Both the position numbers and the translations under genes were made by a program. Under the pieces are notes generated by a model that saw nothing but the letters and a program-made list of their open reading frames with translations, was not told the DNA's origin and searched no databases. From Profundicola chukchiensis (GTDB lineage: Bacteria; Bacteroidota; Bacteroidia; Flavobacteriales; Weeksellaceae), in contig NZ_JANAIE010000003.1 in the NCBI RefSeq assembly GCF_029664245.1, forward strand, positions 124,001 to 188,000: a DNA stretch of 64,000 nucleotides, given 5' to 3'. Below are positions 37,958 to 45,406 of this stretch, one piece after another. Position 1 is the stretch's first letter, and each line of letters opens with the position of its first letter.

Positions 37958-38015
37958 GTCATTCTAACTAAAGTTGTTCTGTAAAAGTATTAAATTCCTC
38001 ATAATGCGAAAAATC

Positions 38016-38276
38016 CTAAGTTGGATTTCCAGGTTCTTCTGGAGCAGGTGTCAAATCCTCGAGAGCTTTTTTTCTTGCACAAGACTTTGCTTCATCATAT
38101 GTAGCAGCCTCACAACAATAATTTCGTCCACCGACTTTTACACAATAAATAGTTGGCTTGCTCACTTCTCTTTGTAAAAGAGAAAGGGATTCATGACCTT
38201 TCAAAGGATATCCATTTCCTACAGAACTCAATAATCCACAGCCAAAAAACATTAAACTTAAAAATAAATTTTTCAT
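38016..38276 (-). CDS. Small exported Cys peptide (array unit 2)
   Basis: An 86-aa peptide with signal peptide MKNLFLSLMFFGCGLLSSVG. The mature part has Cys45, Cys54, Cys55 and Cys66, the motif SCARKKA (65-71) and a Pro/Glu-rich end (TPAPEEPGNPT). The Cys spacing and the ARKKA motif match the unit 4 peptide, whose tail is also Pro-rich. No known family is recognised. It follows leader repeat copy D and precedes a double GLPGLI gene. Confidence 0.75.
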   Translation of the reverse strand: MKNLFLSLMFFGCGLLSSVGNGYPLKGHESLSLLQREVSKPTIYCVKVGGRNYCCEAATYDEAKSCARKKALEDLTPAPEEPGNPT

Positions 38277-38390
38277 AATAATTATATTTTATTGATTAAT
38301 ATGAAACTAATATAGAAAATAGAAAAACAAATAATTTCCGACTTACATGAATTTATTTCTTAAAACTTGTCAACAACTCAATAAAAATAG
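38277..38390 (-). repeat. Array leader/promoter repeat, copy D
   Basis: It matches copies B, C and E along its length, with TATATTAG in place of TATTTTCG. It is closest to copy E: the similarity continues past the block through GTTACCAAGAT(G/A)CCAAAC into the terminator. Confidence 0.85.
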
Positions 38391-38414
38391 GTTTTTGTTA
38401 CCAAGATGCCAAAC

Positions 38415-38446
38415 AAAAAAACCATTGAATATGGGGCAGTGGTTTT
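38415..38446 (-). terminator. Terminator of array unit 1
   Basis: AAAACCATTG/CAGTGGTTTT stem (38418-38427, 38437-38446, one G-T pair) with a T-rich minus-strand end, 33 nt after the GLPGLI-like stop. Confidence 0.82.
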
Positions 38447-38479
38447 AGGATTATTTAATAAAAGAAAGATATGTGAGCA

Positions 38480-39205
38480 TCACAACACCAGACCTCCCTT
38501 TCTTTCTCTCCTTTCTTTGTTCAATCTTTCAATTTCAGCATAATATTCTGTCAATGAGATTCTATTATTTCCTTTTAATTCTTTTAGCTTTGGATTTTTT
38601 ATGGAAGAAATATCGCTTAATATAACCTCATAATTATTATTAAAGTTAACTTTTACAATTAGGCCATGTAAACCTACTAACCCAAATGGTGCAATATCAG
38701 TAGCATAGCTTTCATCAATCCAAACGACCGTAACGATTTCTTTAGGACCATTTAAACCAGTTTCATAACGCCGATTCACTGCAATTTTACACAATCTACC
38801 ATTTACTATCTCGGTTTTATTTGTCATTTCCCATTCAATTTCATCGAAATCATATTCAATTATCACCCGTCGTCCATTTAAATCTTTCATGTTTTGAGTT
38901 TTCTTCAGTTGATAATCAACAAAAAACTCTCCTTGCGATTTTCTGAACACATCATGTAAACTTATTTTAAATTCTTGGGAGTTATCAATTTTATAAATAG
39001 GATAAAAGTAGCTTGCATTATTTGCATATTTAAGTTCAAATTGGATGCTATCCGTTTCCTGTTTTAAGAACATTCTCATATTACTGCTCTCATCTTCGGA
39101 AGATTCGAATTTATAAGCTTGATAAATAAAGAAATTAGGCTCATTTGTTTGCGCAATTAATGATGTATAGAATAGTAAAATAAAGATTTGAAAAGTTTTA
39201 AACAT
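38480..39205 (-). CDS. Diverged GLPGLI-family protein (array unit 1)
   Basis: A 241-aa protein with signal peptide MFKTFQIFILLFYTSLIAQ. The family motif is altered to GLHGLI (178-183, in FGLVGLHGLIVKV) and the preceding TEFRGRKY-like part is replaced by VNRRYETGLNGPKEI, so the assignment rests on position, length and the remaining motif. It ends in a basic RRERKGG tail. It follows the unit 1 peptide by 35 nt. Together with the damaged peptide upstream, this unit looks the most decayed of the array. Confidence 0.78.
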   Translation of the reverse strand: MFKTFQIFILLFYTSLIAQTNEPNFFIYQAYKFESSEDESSNMRMFLKQETDSIQFELKYANNASYFYPIYKIDNSQEFKISLHDVFRKSQGEFFVDYQLKKTQNMKDLNGRRVIIEYDFDEIEWEMTNKTEIVNGRLCKIAVNRRYETGLNGPKEIVTVVWIDESYATDIAPFGLVGLHGLIVKVNFNNNYEVILSDISSIKNPKLKELKGNNRISLTEYYAEIERLNKERRERKGGLVL

Positions 39206-39240
39206 TTTATTTCAATTTATTTTTGTGACATACAATAAGA

Positions 39241-39483
39241 TTAAGCGCGATCGTGGATTTCCGTTAATTCTGCAGAAGATAGACTTGAGTTCTCATGCTC
39301 AAAAAAATTAACCACATTATCAGCATATTCCACACATTCTTGATTTTTATTATTGAACTTAACCTTTTGTAAAGAAGTATAGGAAATATTTTGTGATGAG
39401 TTTAAGAAATCATTTTCTTCTTGAATGCTATTCGTTTTCGAATTTGCAAAAGATAGAATAAAACACCCAAATAATAAAGCCAT
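39241..39483 (-). CDS. Small peptide with truncated signal sequence (array unit 1)
   Basis: An 80-aa reading frame starting at an internal ATG (MALLFGCFILSFANS). Compared with the sister genes the leader lacks about 18 bp: AATAAAATTTATTTTTT joins sequences that elsewhere flank the start codon. Restoring them gives MKNLFFTMALLFGCFILSFA in frame, matching the family signal peptide. The surviving frame lacks the basic n-region, so export is doubtful. The mature part has one Cys (QECVEYADN) and no ARKKA motif. It may be decaying. Confidence 0.6.
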   Translation of the reverse strand: MALLFGCFILSFANSKTNSIQEENDFLNSSQNISYTSLQKVKFNNKNQECVEYADNVVNFFEHENSSLSSAELTEIHDRA

Positions 39484-39600
39484 TGTAAAAAATAAATTTT
39501 ATTGATTAATATGAAACGAAAATAGAAAATAGAAAAACAAATTATTTCCGACTCATTTGCATTTATTTTTTAAAACTTGTCAACAGTTCAATAAAAATAG
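39484..39600 (-). repeat. Array leader/promoter repeat, copy E
   Basis: Nearly identical to copies B-D from TTGATTAATATGAAACG outward (plus-strand reading), but the segment nearest the gene has lost about 18 bp including the ancestral start codon. It begins directly downstream of the atp operon terminator. Confidence 0.87.
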
Positions 39601-39625
39601 CTTTTAGTTACCAAGATACCAAACG

Positions 39626-39657
39626 AAAAAAACCACCAGACAATGTCCAGTGGTTTT
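39626..39657 (-). terminator. Terminator of the ATP synthase operon
   Basis: AAAACCAC/GTGGTTTT stem (39629-39636, 39650-39657) with an inner GAC/GTC pairing and A-run on the minus-strand exit side. It lies 25 nt after the atpG stop and resembles the array terminators. Confidence 0.8.
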
Positions 39658-39682
39658 ATACTTTTTTCAATTTTATGATGGG

Positions 39683-40546
39683 TTATCCATCCAAAGCGTC
39701 TGCTCCTCCTACGATTTCTAAAATTTCGTTGGTAATTGCTGCTTGTCTCGCTTTGTTGTATTGTAGCTTAAGTGCTTTTTCTAGTTCTGCTGCATTGTCG
39801 GTAGCCTTATGCATTGCCGTCATACGCGCGCCGTGTTCAGATGCATTAGAATCTAAAAGAGCTTTATATAATTGCGTCTTTAAAGTCTTAGGGATTAACT
39901 CCATTAAGATTTCCACTTTATTAGGCTCAAATATGTAATCTACGCTCGTTTCTACCTCCTGATTAGTATCTATAGAGATAGGTAAGAAAGCTTCGTTTAA
40001 AACGTCTTGATTGGCGGCATTTTTAAAATGATTATAAACCAATCTCACTTCATCGAATTCCTTGTTCTTAAATGCTTCCATCACCTGGTCTGCAATGTCA
40101 GATGAATTCTTGAAGTTGAAATCATCCCAAAGATGACTTTCGTTTTTATATACCGTGTGTTCTTTCTTTACAATATCATTAGCCTTTTTACCAATGGTCA
40201 AATAACTAACGTTTTTGCCTTTGTAATCTTCTTTAGCTAAACGCACAACTTCTTTGATAACATTGGAGTTGAATGCTCCTGCCAAACCACGATTAGAAGT
40301 CACAGCAATAATCAATACATTGCGTACCTCACGTTTTTCTGTGAAATCACCCCCTACTTCCTCGTCCATGCTCGCACTTACATTGTCCATAAGTTCGCGT
40401 AACTTGTTAGCATAAGGTCGCATTTGAATAATAGCATCTTGAGCCTTTTTCAACTTAGCTGCCGATACCATTTTCATGGCATTGGTAATTTGCATGGTTG
40501 ACCCAACAGATGTTATCCTACTACGTATTTCTTTTAAATTCGCCAT
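39683..40546 (-). CDS. atpG: ATP synthase F1 gamma subunit
   Basis: A 287-aa central-stalk subunit. The N-terminal helix MANLKEIRSRITSVGSTMQI and the C-terminal helix ASEHGARMTAMHKATDNAAE with RQAAITNEILEIVGGADAL are the coiled-coil ends that rotate inside the alpha3beta3 head. It is last in the operon, after atpA, with a 105-nt gap that holds two hairpins. A terminator follows. The length is normal. Confidence 0.97.
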   Translation of the reverse strand: MANLKEIRSRITSVGSTMQITNAMKMVSAAKLKKAQDAIIQMRPYANKLRELMDNVSASMDEEVGGDFTEKREVRNVLIIAVTSNRGLAGAFNSNVIKEVVRLAKEDYKGKNVSYLTIGKKANDIVKKEHTVYKNESHLWDDFNFKNSSDIADQVMEAFKNKEFDEVRLVYNHFKNAANQDVLNEAFLPISIDTNQEVETSVDYIFEPNKVEILMELIPKTLKTQLYKALLDSNASEHGARMTAMHKATDNAAELEKALKLQYNKARQAAITNEILEIVGGADALDG

Positions 40547-40582
40547 TGATATGGTGCCTTAAATTTTAATTTTAATTTAATA

Positions 40583-40636
40583 GTTGATTAAATCAACACT
40601 AATAAATACAACACGACACCGGTAGGCATCGTGTTG
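40583..40636 (-). other. Two hairpins in the atpA-atpG gap
   Basis: CAACACGA/TCGTGTTG (40609-40616, 40629-40636) is followed in transcription order by GTTGAT/ATCAAC (40583-40588, 40592-40597). No proper T-tract follows, so they may act in mRNA processing rather than termination. Confidence 0.45.
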
Positions 40637-40651
40637 AATTATTAAATTTTA

Positions 40652-42241
40652 TTACGCTTTGTTTTTAGCGTATTTTCCTGATAAATCATTTGCAACAGAA
40701 GTTAAAACTTGTGTTAACTCATCTGTATACTTACCAGCTTTTAATGCTGACATGGTCTCAGGGTGTTTCTGGATCAAGAATGAAATATATTCTTCTTGGA
40801 ATTCTTTTACTTTTTCTACAGGAACATTTCTCATTAAGTTATTTGTACCTGCATAAATTAAAGCAACTTGGTTCTCAACTGGCATAGGTGAGTTCACGTT
40901 TTGCTTAAGAATCTCTACGTTTCTCTCTCCCTTTCCAATTACCGCCATAGTAGCCGCATCTAGATCAGATCCAAACTTAGCGAACGCTTCTAGCTCACGG
41001 TATTGAGCTTGGTCTAACTTAAGTGTACCAGATACTTTCTTCATTGATTTAATCTGAGCTGCACCACCCACACGAGATACAGAAATACCCACGTTAATAG
41101 CTGGACGAACACCAGAGTTAAATAAATCTGACTCTAAGAAGATCTGACCATCTGTAATCGAAATTACGTTGGTTGGAATATAGGCAGAAACGTCACCTGC
41201 TTGTGTTTCAATAATTGGTAATGCTGTTAAAGAACCACCTCCTTTCACTACTCCTTTCATTGATTCTGGTAAGTCGTTCATGTTTTTAGCAACATTATCA
41301 TCACCAATAATCTTAGCAGCACGCTCTAATAATCTAGAGTGTAAGTAGAAAACGTCACCTGGATATGCCTCACGTCCTGGAGGTCTTCTTAATAATAAAG
41401 ACACCTCACGGTAAGCAACCGCTTGCTTAGATAAGTCATCAAATACGATTAAAGCAGGACGACCTGTATCACGGAAGTACTCACCAATAGCAGCACCTGC
41501 TAATGGAGCATATACCTGCATTGGAGCTGGATCGGATGCGTTAGCCGCAACAATCACCGTATAGTCCATAGCACCGTGCTCTTCTAATACAGCAACTGTT
41601 TGTGCTACCGTAGACGCTTTTTGTCCTACAGCAACATAGATACAGTAAACAGGCTCTCCTCTATCGTAAAATTCTTTTTGGTTCAAAATTGTATCAATCG
41701 CAACGGTTGATTTACCTGTTTGACGGTCACCAATAATCAACTCACGTTGACCACGACCTACAGGAATCATAGAGTCGATTGCTACGATACCAGTTTGCAA
41801 AGGTTCAGAAACAGGCTCACGGTAGATAACACCTGGTGCTTTTCTCTCAATTGGCAATTCAAATAATTCACCTTCTAAAGGTCCTTTACCATCGATTGGG
41901 TAACCTAAAGTATCAACAACTCTACCCAACATAGATTCACCTACCTTGATAGATGCAATTCTGTTAGTTCTTTTTGCTGTATCTCCTTCTTTAATCCCCT
42001 TCGATTCACCTAAAAGTACAACACCTACGTTGTCCTCTTCTAAGTTCAATACAAGTCCTTCTAAACCAGTACTGAATTCAACTAATTCACCGTATTGTGC
42101 GTTTTCTAATCCATAGATACGTGCAATACCGTCACCTACTTGTAGTACGGTACCAACTTCAGACAGTTCAGCGTCTGAGTTGAAATTAGTTAATTGTTGT
42201 TTTAATATAGCTGATACTTCAGCTGGATTGATTTCTGCCAT
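40652..42241 (-). CDS. atpA: ATP synthase F1 alpha subunit
   Basis: A 529-aa regulatory nucleotide-binding subunit of the F1 head. The Walker A loop is GDRQTGKST (171-179); [20 protein letters not shown] and [20 protein letters not shown] are highly conserved, and [20 protein letters not shown] contains the conserved arginine. It lies 12 nt after atpH. The catalytic beta subunit gene atpD is absent from this operon, as is usual in Bacteroidota, where atpD-atpC sit elsewhere. Confidence 0.98.
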   Translation of the reverse strand: MAEINPAEVSAILKQQLTNFNSDAELSEVGTVLQVGDGIARIYGLENAQYGELVEFSTGLEGLVLNLEEDNVGVVLLGESKGIKEGDTAKRTNRIASIKVGESMLGRVVDTLGYPIDGKGPLEGELFELPIERKAPGVIYREPVSEPLQTGIVAIDSMIPVGRGQRELIIGDRQTGKSTVAIDTILNQKEFYDRGEPVYCIYVAVGQKASTVAQTVAVLEEHGAMDYTVIVAANASDPAPMQVYAPLAGAAIGEYFRDTGRPALIVFDDLSKQAVAYREVSLLLRRPPGREAYPGDVFYLHSRLLERAAKIIGDDNVAKNMNDLPESMKGVVKGGGSLTALPIIETQAGDVSAYIPTNVISITDGQIFLESDLFNSGVRPAINVGISVSRVGGAAQIKSMKKVSGTLKLDQAQYRELEAFAKFGSDLDAATMAVIGKGERNVEILKQNVNSPMPVENQVALIYAGTNNLMRNVPVEKVKEFQEEYISFLIQKHPETMSALKAGKYTDELTQVLTSVANDLSGKYAKNKA

Positions 42242-42253
42242 GATTTTGTCTTA

Positions 42254-42814
42254 TTAAACCTTTGGAATATAATGTTTTGAATCAAATTCTTTTCTAATTT
42301 TATTCATTTTAGAACTGATAGATGCATCGAATTGCTTGTCATCTATTCTTAAAATGAATCCACCAATTAAACTTGGATCTACCTTATTTAAAACTTCTAA
42401 TGAAGTTCCTGCAGGAAGAGTTTCTTTGGCTTTGCTCAAAATAGCATCGATTTGTGCCTGATCTAACTTCTGTGCAGAAGTAATAGTAGCATCCTTAATG
42501 TTATTTTTAGCTTTATAAAGCTGAATAAATTCAGCTGCGATTTCTCCAATCGCTAAACTTCTATCTTGTCTTATGATCAGGGATAAAAATGTTCTGGACT
42601 CCTCTGAATAACCCGCAAATACATTGTTCATGATTTGCGTTTTCTTTTTGTAATCTATAATCGGAGACGCAAAGAAATTTTTAAGATCACGGTTGGATTT
42701 AACCAAATCGCGTAATTGCAACATTTCTTGCATAACCATTTCCTCCTTATCAGAACCGGAAAGGAAATCCATAAACCCTTTAGCGTATCTTTTTGCTACC
42801 CGAAAATGTGCCAT
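42254..42814 (-). CDS. atpH: ATP synthase delta subunit
   Basis: A 186-aa stator subunit (OSCP/delta family). Recognisable parts are VAKRYAKGFMDFL at the start, SPIIDYKKKTQIMNNVF and the C-terminal DPSLIGGFILRIDDKQFDAS. It links the b-subunit stalk to the top of F1. Its start overlaps the atpF stop by one base (TAATG), so the two are translationally coupled. Confidence 0.95.
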   Translation of the reverse strand: MAHFRVAKRYAKGFMDFLSGSDKEEMVMQEMLQLRDLVKSNRDLKNFFASPIIDYKKKTQIMNNVFAGYSEESRTFLSLIIRQDRSLAIGEIAAEFIQLYKAKNNIKDATITSAQKLDQAQIDAILSKAKETLPAGTSLEVLNKVDPSLIGGFILRIDDKQFDASISSKMNKIRKEFDSKHYIPKV

Positions 42815-43308
42815 TAGCTTAAATTAATATCTTTAATTAATTCATCAACATAAGCATTTTGATTCTCGCTTTGGCTTAATTGCTTACCTAAAACCTTTTC
42901 TGCAACTCCAATTGATAAAGTAGCTACTTGGTTTTTGATATCTGCAATAGCAGCAGCTTTTTCTGTTTGAATGCTTTCGCGAGCAGAAACAATAATTTTC
43001 TCTGCCTCTAATTTAGCATCCTCTTTTGCTTTGTTGATAGTTTCATTACGCATTTCACGCGCTTCTTTTAACATTGCATCACGCTCTTCACGTGCTTGCT
43101 GCAATATCTTTTCGTTCTCATTCTTAAGGTATGCCATTTCCTCACGAGCTTTTTTTGCTTGATTCAAAGCATCCTCTATATGAGCTTCACGCTCATTAAC
43201 CGCCGATAAAATTGGCTTCCAAGCAAATTTTGCAAGGAGAAGGAATAAGATTACGAAAATTAAAGTGGTCCAAAATATTAAACCAATGGATGGAGTTAAT
43301 AATTCCAT
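42814..43308 (-). CDS. atpF: ATP synthase F0 b subunit
   Basis: A 164-aa peripheral-stalk subunit with one N-terminal membrane helix (about residues 8-28, IGLIFWTTLIFVILFLLLAKFA), then a long charged helix rich in Ala, Glu and Lys (KPILSAVNEREAHIEDALNQ onward), the usual right-handed coiled coil. It follows a stem-loop after atpE and overlaps atpH. Confidence 0.96.
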   Translation of the reverse strand: MELLTPSIGLIFWTTLIFVILFLLLAKFAWKPILSAVNEREAHIEDALNQAKKAREEMAYLKNENEKILQQAREERDAMLKEAREMRNETINKAKEDAKLEAEKIIVSARESIQTEKAAAIADIKNQVATLSIGVAEKVLGKQLSQSENQNAYVDELIKDINLS

Positions 43309-43341
43309 AATATATTTTTGCTAATTTATTAAATTTTTAAA

Positions 43342-43379
43342 AGAAAGCCCGATTGCCAACCGCATAAGACGGGCTTTCT
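43342..43379 (-). terminator. Intra-operon stem-loop after atpE
   Basis: A 10-bp perfect stem AGAAAGCCCG/CGGGCTTTCT (43342-43351, 43370-43379) with an 18-nt loop, followed by TTT then AAAAATTT on the minus strand. It lies 8 nt after atpE and before atpF, so it may act as a partial terminator or protect the 3' end of an atpE-rich transcript. Confidence 0.65.
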
Positions 43380-43387
43380 GAATCCAT

Positions 43388-43597
43388 TTACCCAATGCTC
43401 AAGAATGCAATTACAAGTCCGAATAGACCTGCACCCTCGATAAGAGCTGCAGCAATAATCATTGCTGTTTGAATTTTACTAGAAGCTTCAGGCTGACGAG
43501 CGATAGCGTCCATTGCTTGGCCACCAATTCTACCGATTCCTAATGCGATTCCTAATACTGCTAATCCTGCACCTATGGCAGCTAATGTTCCAGTCAT
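43388..43597 (-). CDS. atpE: ATP synthase F0 c subunit
   Basis: A 69-aa double-helix hairpin: GAGLAVLGIALGIGRIGGQA, the polar loop ARQPE, and the second helix with the ion-binding Glu54 in ALIEGAGLFGLV. The residues around Glu54 lack the Gln/Thr-Ser pattern of sodium-type rings, so proton coupling is expected (inference). Many copies form the rotor ring. A stem-loop follows the gene. Confidence 0.96.
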   Translation of the reverse strand: MTGTLAAIGAGLAVLGIALGIGRIGGQAMDAIARQPEASSKIQTAMIIAAALIEGAGLFGLVIAFLSIG

Positions 43598-43634
43598 GAT
43601 AAAAAATTTAAATAATTAATAAATGGTTTTAAAA

Positions 43635-44723
43635 TTAATGTGCTTCCTCTACCGCCATTCCAATGAAAAGCGCTGTTAAAAGCGTAAATATATATGCTTG
43701 TAACGCAGCAACTAATAACTCTAACGTGTTAATGAATAAAGTTAAAAGTATAGAACCTGGTGCTACTGCATAGCTTTGTAATATAAAAATCAAGGATACG
43801 AAACTCAATACGATAATGTGTCCTGCTGTAATGTTAGCAAACAAACGAACCATTAACGCAATTGGCTTTGTGAATAATCCAAGAACCTCAACAGGTACTA
43901 AGATTAAGTAAACTGGTAATTTACCATACCAAGGCATCTGATCTCCTAATGGATCAAAAATATGCTTCCAGTAGTTTTTGTTACCACTAAAGTTTACCAC
44001 AACAAATGTGATTGCTGCTAAGGTTAAAGTAAACGCAATGTTACCACTCGCATTCGCTGCACCTGGCATCAATCCTGTTAAGTTTAAAATCCAAATAAAG
44101 AAGAATAATGTCAATAAGTATGGCATATACTTTTTGTACTTAGGACCAATGTTTGGCTTAGCGATATCTTCTCTAACGAAGATAACTAAAGGCTCTAAGA
44201 ATCCAGCTAAACCTCTAGGAACCATACCGTTCTTATAAGATCTTGCTACCGAACCAAATAGAATCAATAACAATAAACCTCCCATGATCATCATTACTAC
44301 GTTTTTAGTAATAGAGAAATCTAATGGCATCGGATTCGTTGGATGCTCTTCTTCATCCATAGTTAATGTTCCTGCAGCATCTGTTTCATAGATTTTTTCG
44401 TGATGCAAGGTATAATACTTACCACCACTTTCTACAATACCATCTCCATAATAAAAAGGTTTAGATGAGAACATCTTAATACCATCATCTAAAAGGATAA
44501 CCGGCAAATATAGACCTACTGAGCTATCGCCTTCTCCCCATAAATGCCACTCATGCGCATCACTAACGTGGTGCATGATGGTTGAAACTAAATCAAACTC
44601 GTTTTCCTCCGCTTCCGTGGTGTCCGCAACCTCCTCTACAGTTGCATTTACGTCCGCTTGACCATAAGCCAATGGAAGTAGAAAAAAGGATAGAACTAAT
44701 GTTAATAATCTTAATTGCTGCAT
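43635..44723 (-). CDS. atpB: ATP synthase F0 a subunit
   Basis: A 362-aa membrane subunit when started at the ATG at 44723; the longest frame uses a TTG ten codons earlier. An N-terminal extension of about 140 residues starts with a signal-like helix (LRLLTLVLSFFLLPLAYG) and an acidic stretch, as in other Bacteroidota. The C-terminal half has five or six membrane helices with the conserved arginine in PIALMVRLFANITAGHIIV and ELLVAALQAYIFTLLTALFI. It forms the proton half-channels next to the c ring. It lies 37 nt before atpE. Confidence 0.95.
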   Translation of the reverse strand: MQQLRLLTLVLSFFLLPLAYGQADVNATVEEVADTTEAEENEFDLVSTIMHHVSDAHEWHLWGEGDSSVGLYLPVILLDDGIKMFSSKPFYYGDGIVESGGKYYTLHHEKIYETDAAGTLTMDEEEHPTNPMPLDFSITKNVVMMIMGGLLLLILFGSVARSYKNGMVPRGLAGFLEPLVIFVREDIAKPNIGPKYKKYMPYLLTLFFFIWILNLTGLMPGAANASGNIAFTLTLAAITFVVVNFSGNKNYWKHIFDPLGDQMPWYGKLPVYLILVPVEVLGLFTKPIALMVRLFANITAGHIIVLSFVSLIFILQSYAVAPGSILLTLFINTLELLVAALQAYIFTLLTALFIGMAVEEAH

Positions 44724-44806
44724 TTCATTTACTTTCCTACAATAATTTTGCAAAAATAGGCTGAAATATTTAATAATAAAAGATATTTCGATATGTATTT
44801 TGTCAT

Positions 44807-45154
44807 TTATTTAGGATTAAGGTTTTTAATAAAGACTAAAGTGTAGATAATTGTGTATAAAGCGTAGACTACTAAAAAGTTAAATATCTGCCCCTGTGTC
44901 AATCCTACCTTATTGTATAGTAGAATAAAAATTGAGAACATCACTCCCATTTTAATTAGGAAACCACCCATTACAACTAAGCCTAAATATTCTTTTTTAT
45001 CTTTTAAAAAAAATAAACTCGATGCAATAATTCCACCTAATAAGAGCAAACTAGCATGCAAAACTACAAATGACTTAAGCTCAAATTGATTTAAATAGTC
45101 TAAAATGAAAAAATCTGCGACTATAATCGCGAGCAATAATAAAATGTATTTCAT
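44807..45154 (-). CDS. Small membrane protein of the atp operon (DUF6168-like)
   Basis: A 115-aa protein of four predicted membrane helices with short connecting loops (MKYILLLLAIIVADFFILDY, FVVLHASLLLLGGIIASSLF, YLGLVVMGGFLIKMGVMFSI, IFNFLVVYALYTIIYTLVFI). It occupies the AtpI-like position between atpZ and atpB and starts 1 nt after the atpZ stop. I compare it to the DUF6168 family of flavobacteria; the exact family is a moderate guess. An assembly role for the c ring, as for AtpI, is possible. Confidence 0.75.
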   Translation of the reverse strand: MKYILLLLAIIVADFFILDYLNQFELKSFVVLHASLLLLGGIIASSLFFLKDKKEYLGLVVMGGFLIKMGVMFSIFILLYNKVGLTQGQIFNFLVVYALYTIIYTLVFIKNLNPK

Positions 45155-45155
45155 A

Positions 45156-45374
45156 CTAGTTGTCTAATTTTTTAACATCTTGGTAAAGGACATATAATCC
45201 AAGGAAAACCCCTAAAAGAGTTGCCCCAAGCGTAAAGTAGTTTTTTTCAACTTCAAAATAGTAGTCGAGTCCATAACCCAATAAGGCAAAGCCAAATATG
45301 GTCGCCGTAAGCTGTGAGCTAATAGCGAATAGGCGCATATATTTTTTCGATGGCGTAGAATTGTTATCCTTCAT
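45156..45374 (-). CDS. AtpZ/AtpI-family protein
   Basis: A 72-aa protein with two membrane helices (residues about 17-37 and 45-63, containing SQLTATIFGFALLGYGLDYY and LGATLLGVFLGLYVLYQDVKK). This is the AtpZ/AtpI pattern associated with c-ring assembly and cation supply. Start at ATG 45374: the longer frame runs antisense through the dus gene and is not credible. It is the first gene of the ATP synthase operon, with its -7 element at 45399-45406. Confidence 0.85.
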   Translation of the reverse strand: MKDNNSTPSKKYMRLFAISSQLTATIFGFALLGYGLDYYFEVEKNYFTLGATLLGVFLGLYVLYQDVKKLDN

Positions 45375-45393
45375 TAGAAATGCCTTATTTTTG
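45361..45393 (+). promoter_or_regulatory. Candidate promoter of the dus gene
   Basis: TTG (45361-45363), a 22-nt spacer and a perfect -7 TATTTTTG (45386-45393). The start point would be near 45400, about 6 nt before the dus ATG. Confidence 0.5.
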
Positions 45394-45398
45394 CCCCA

Positions 45399-45406
45399 CA
45401 AATTTA
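45399..45406 (-). promoter_or_regulatory. Candidate -7 element of the ATP synthase operon
   Basis: The minus strand reads TAAATTTG, a perfect TAnnTTTG, 24 nt before the atpZ ATG. It mirrors the dus -7 element across a 5-bp centre, forming a palindromic pair. No clear -33 is visible. Confidence 0.45.

Noticed and set aside
29445-39612. Integrated mobile element as the source of the array
   Set aside because: No integrase, transposase, flanking target duplication or tRNA attachment site is visible; local duplication explains the repeats better.
40652-42241. Missing atpD/atpC taken as operon damage
   Set aside because: Separate location of these two genes is normal in Bacteroidota, so it is not evidence of a deletion.
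45298-45405. 36-residue N-terminal extension of the dus protein
   Set aside because: It overlaps the divergent atpZ coding region and lies before the predicted start point; the family N-terminus begins at 45406.
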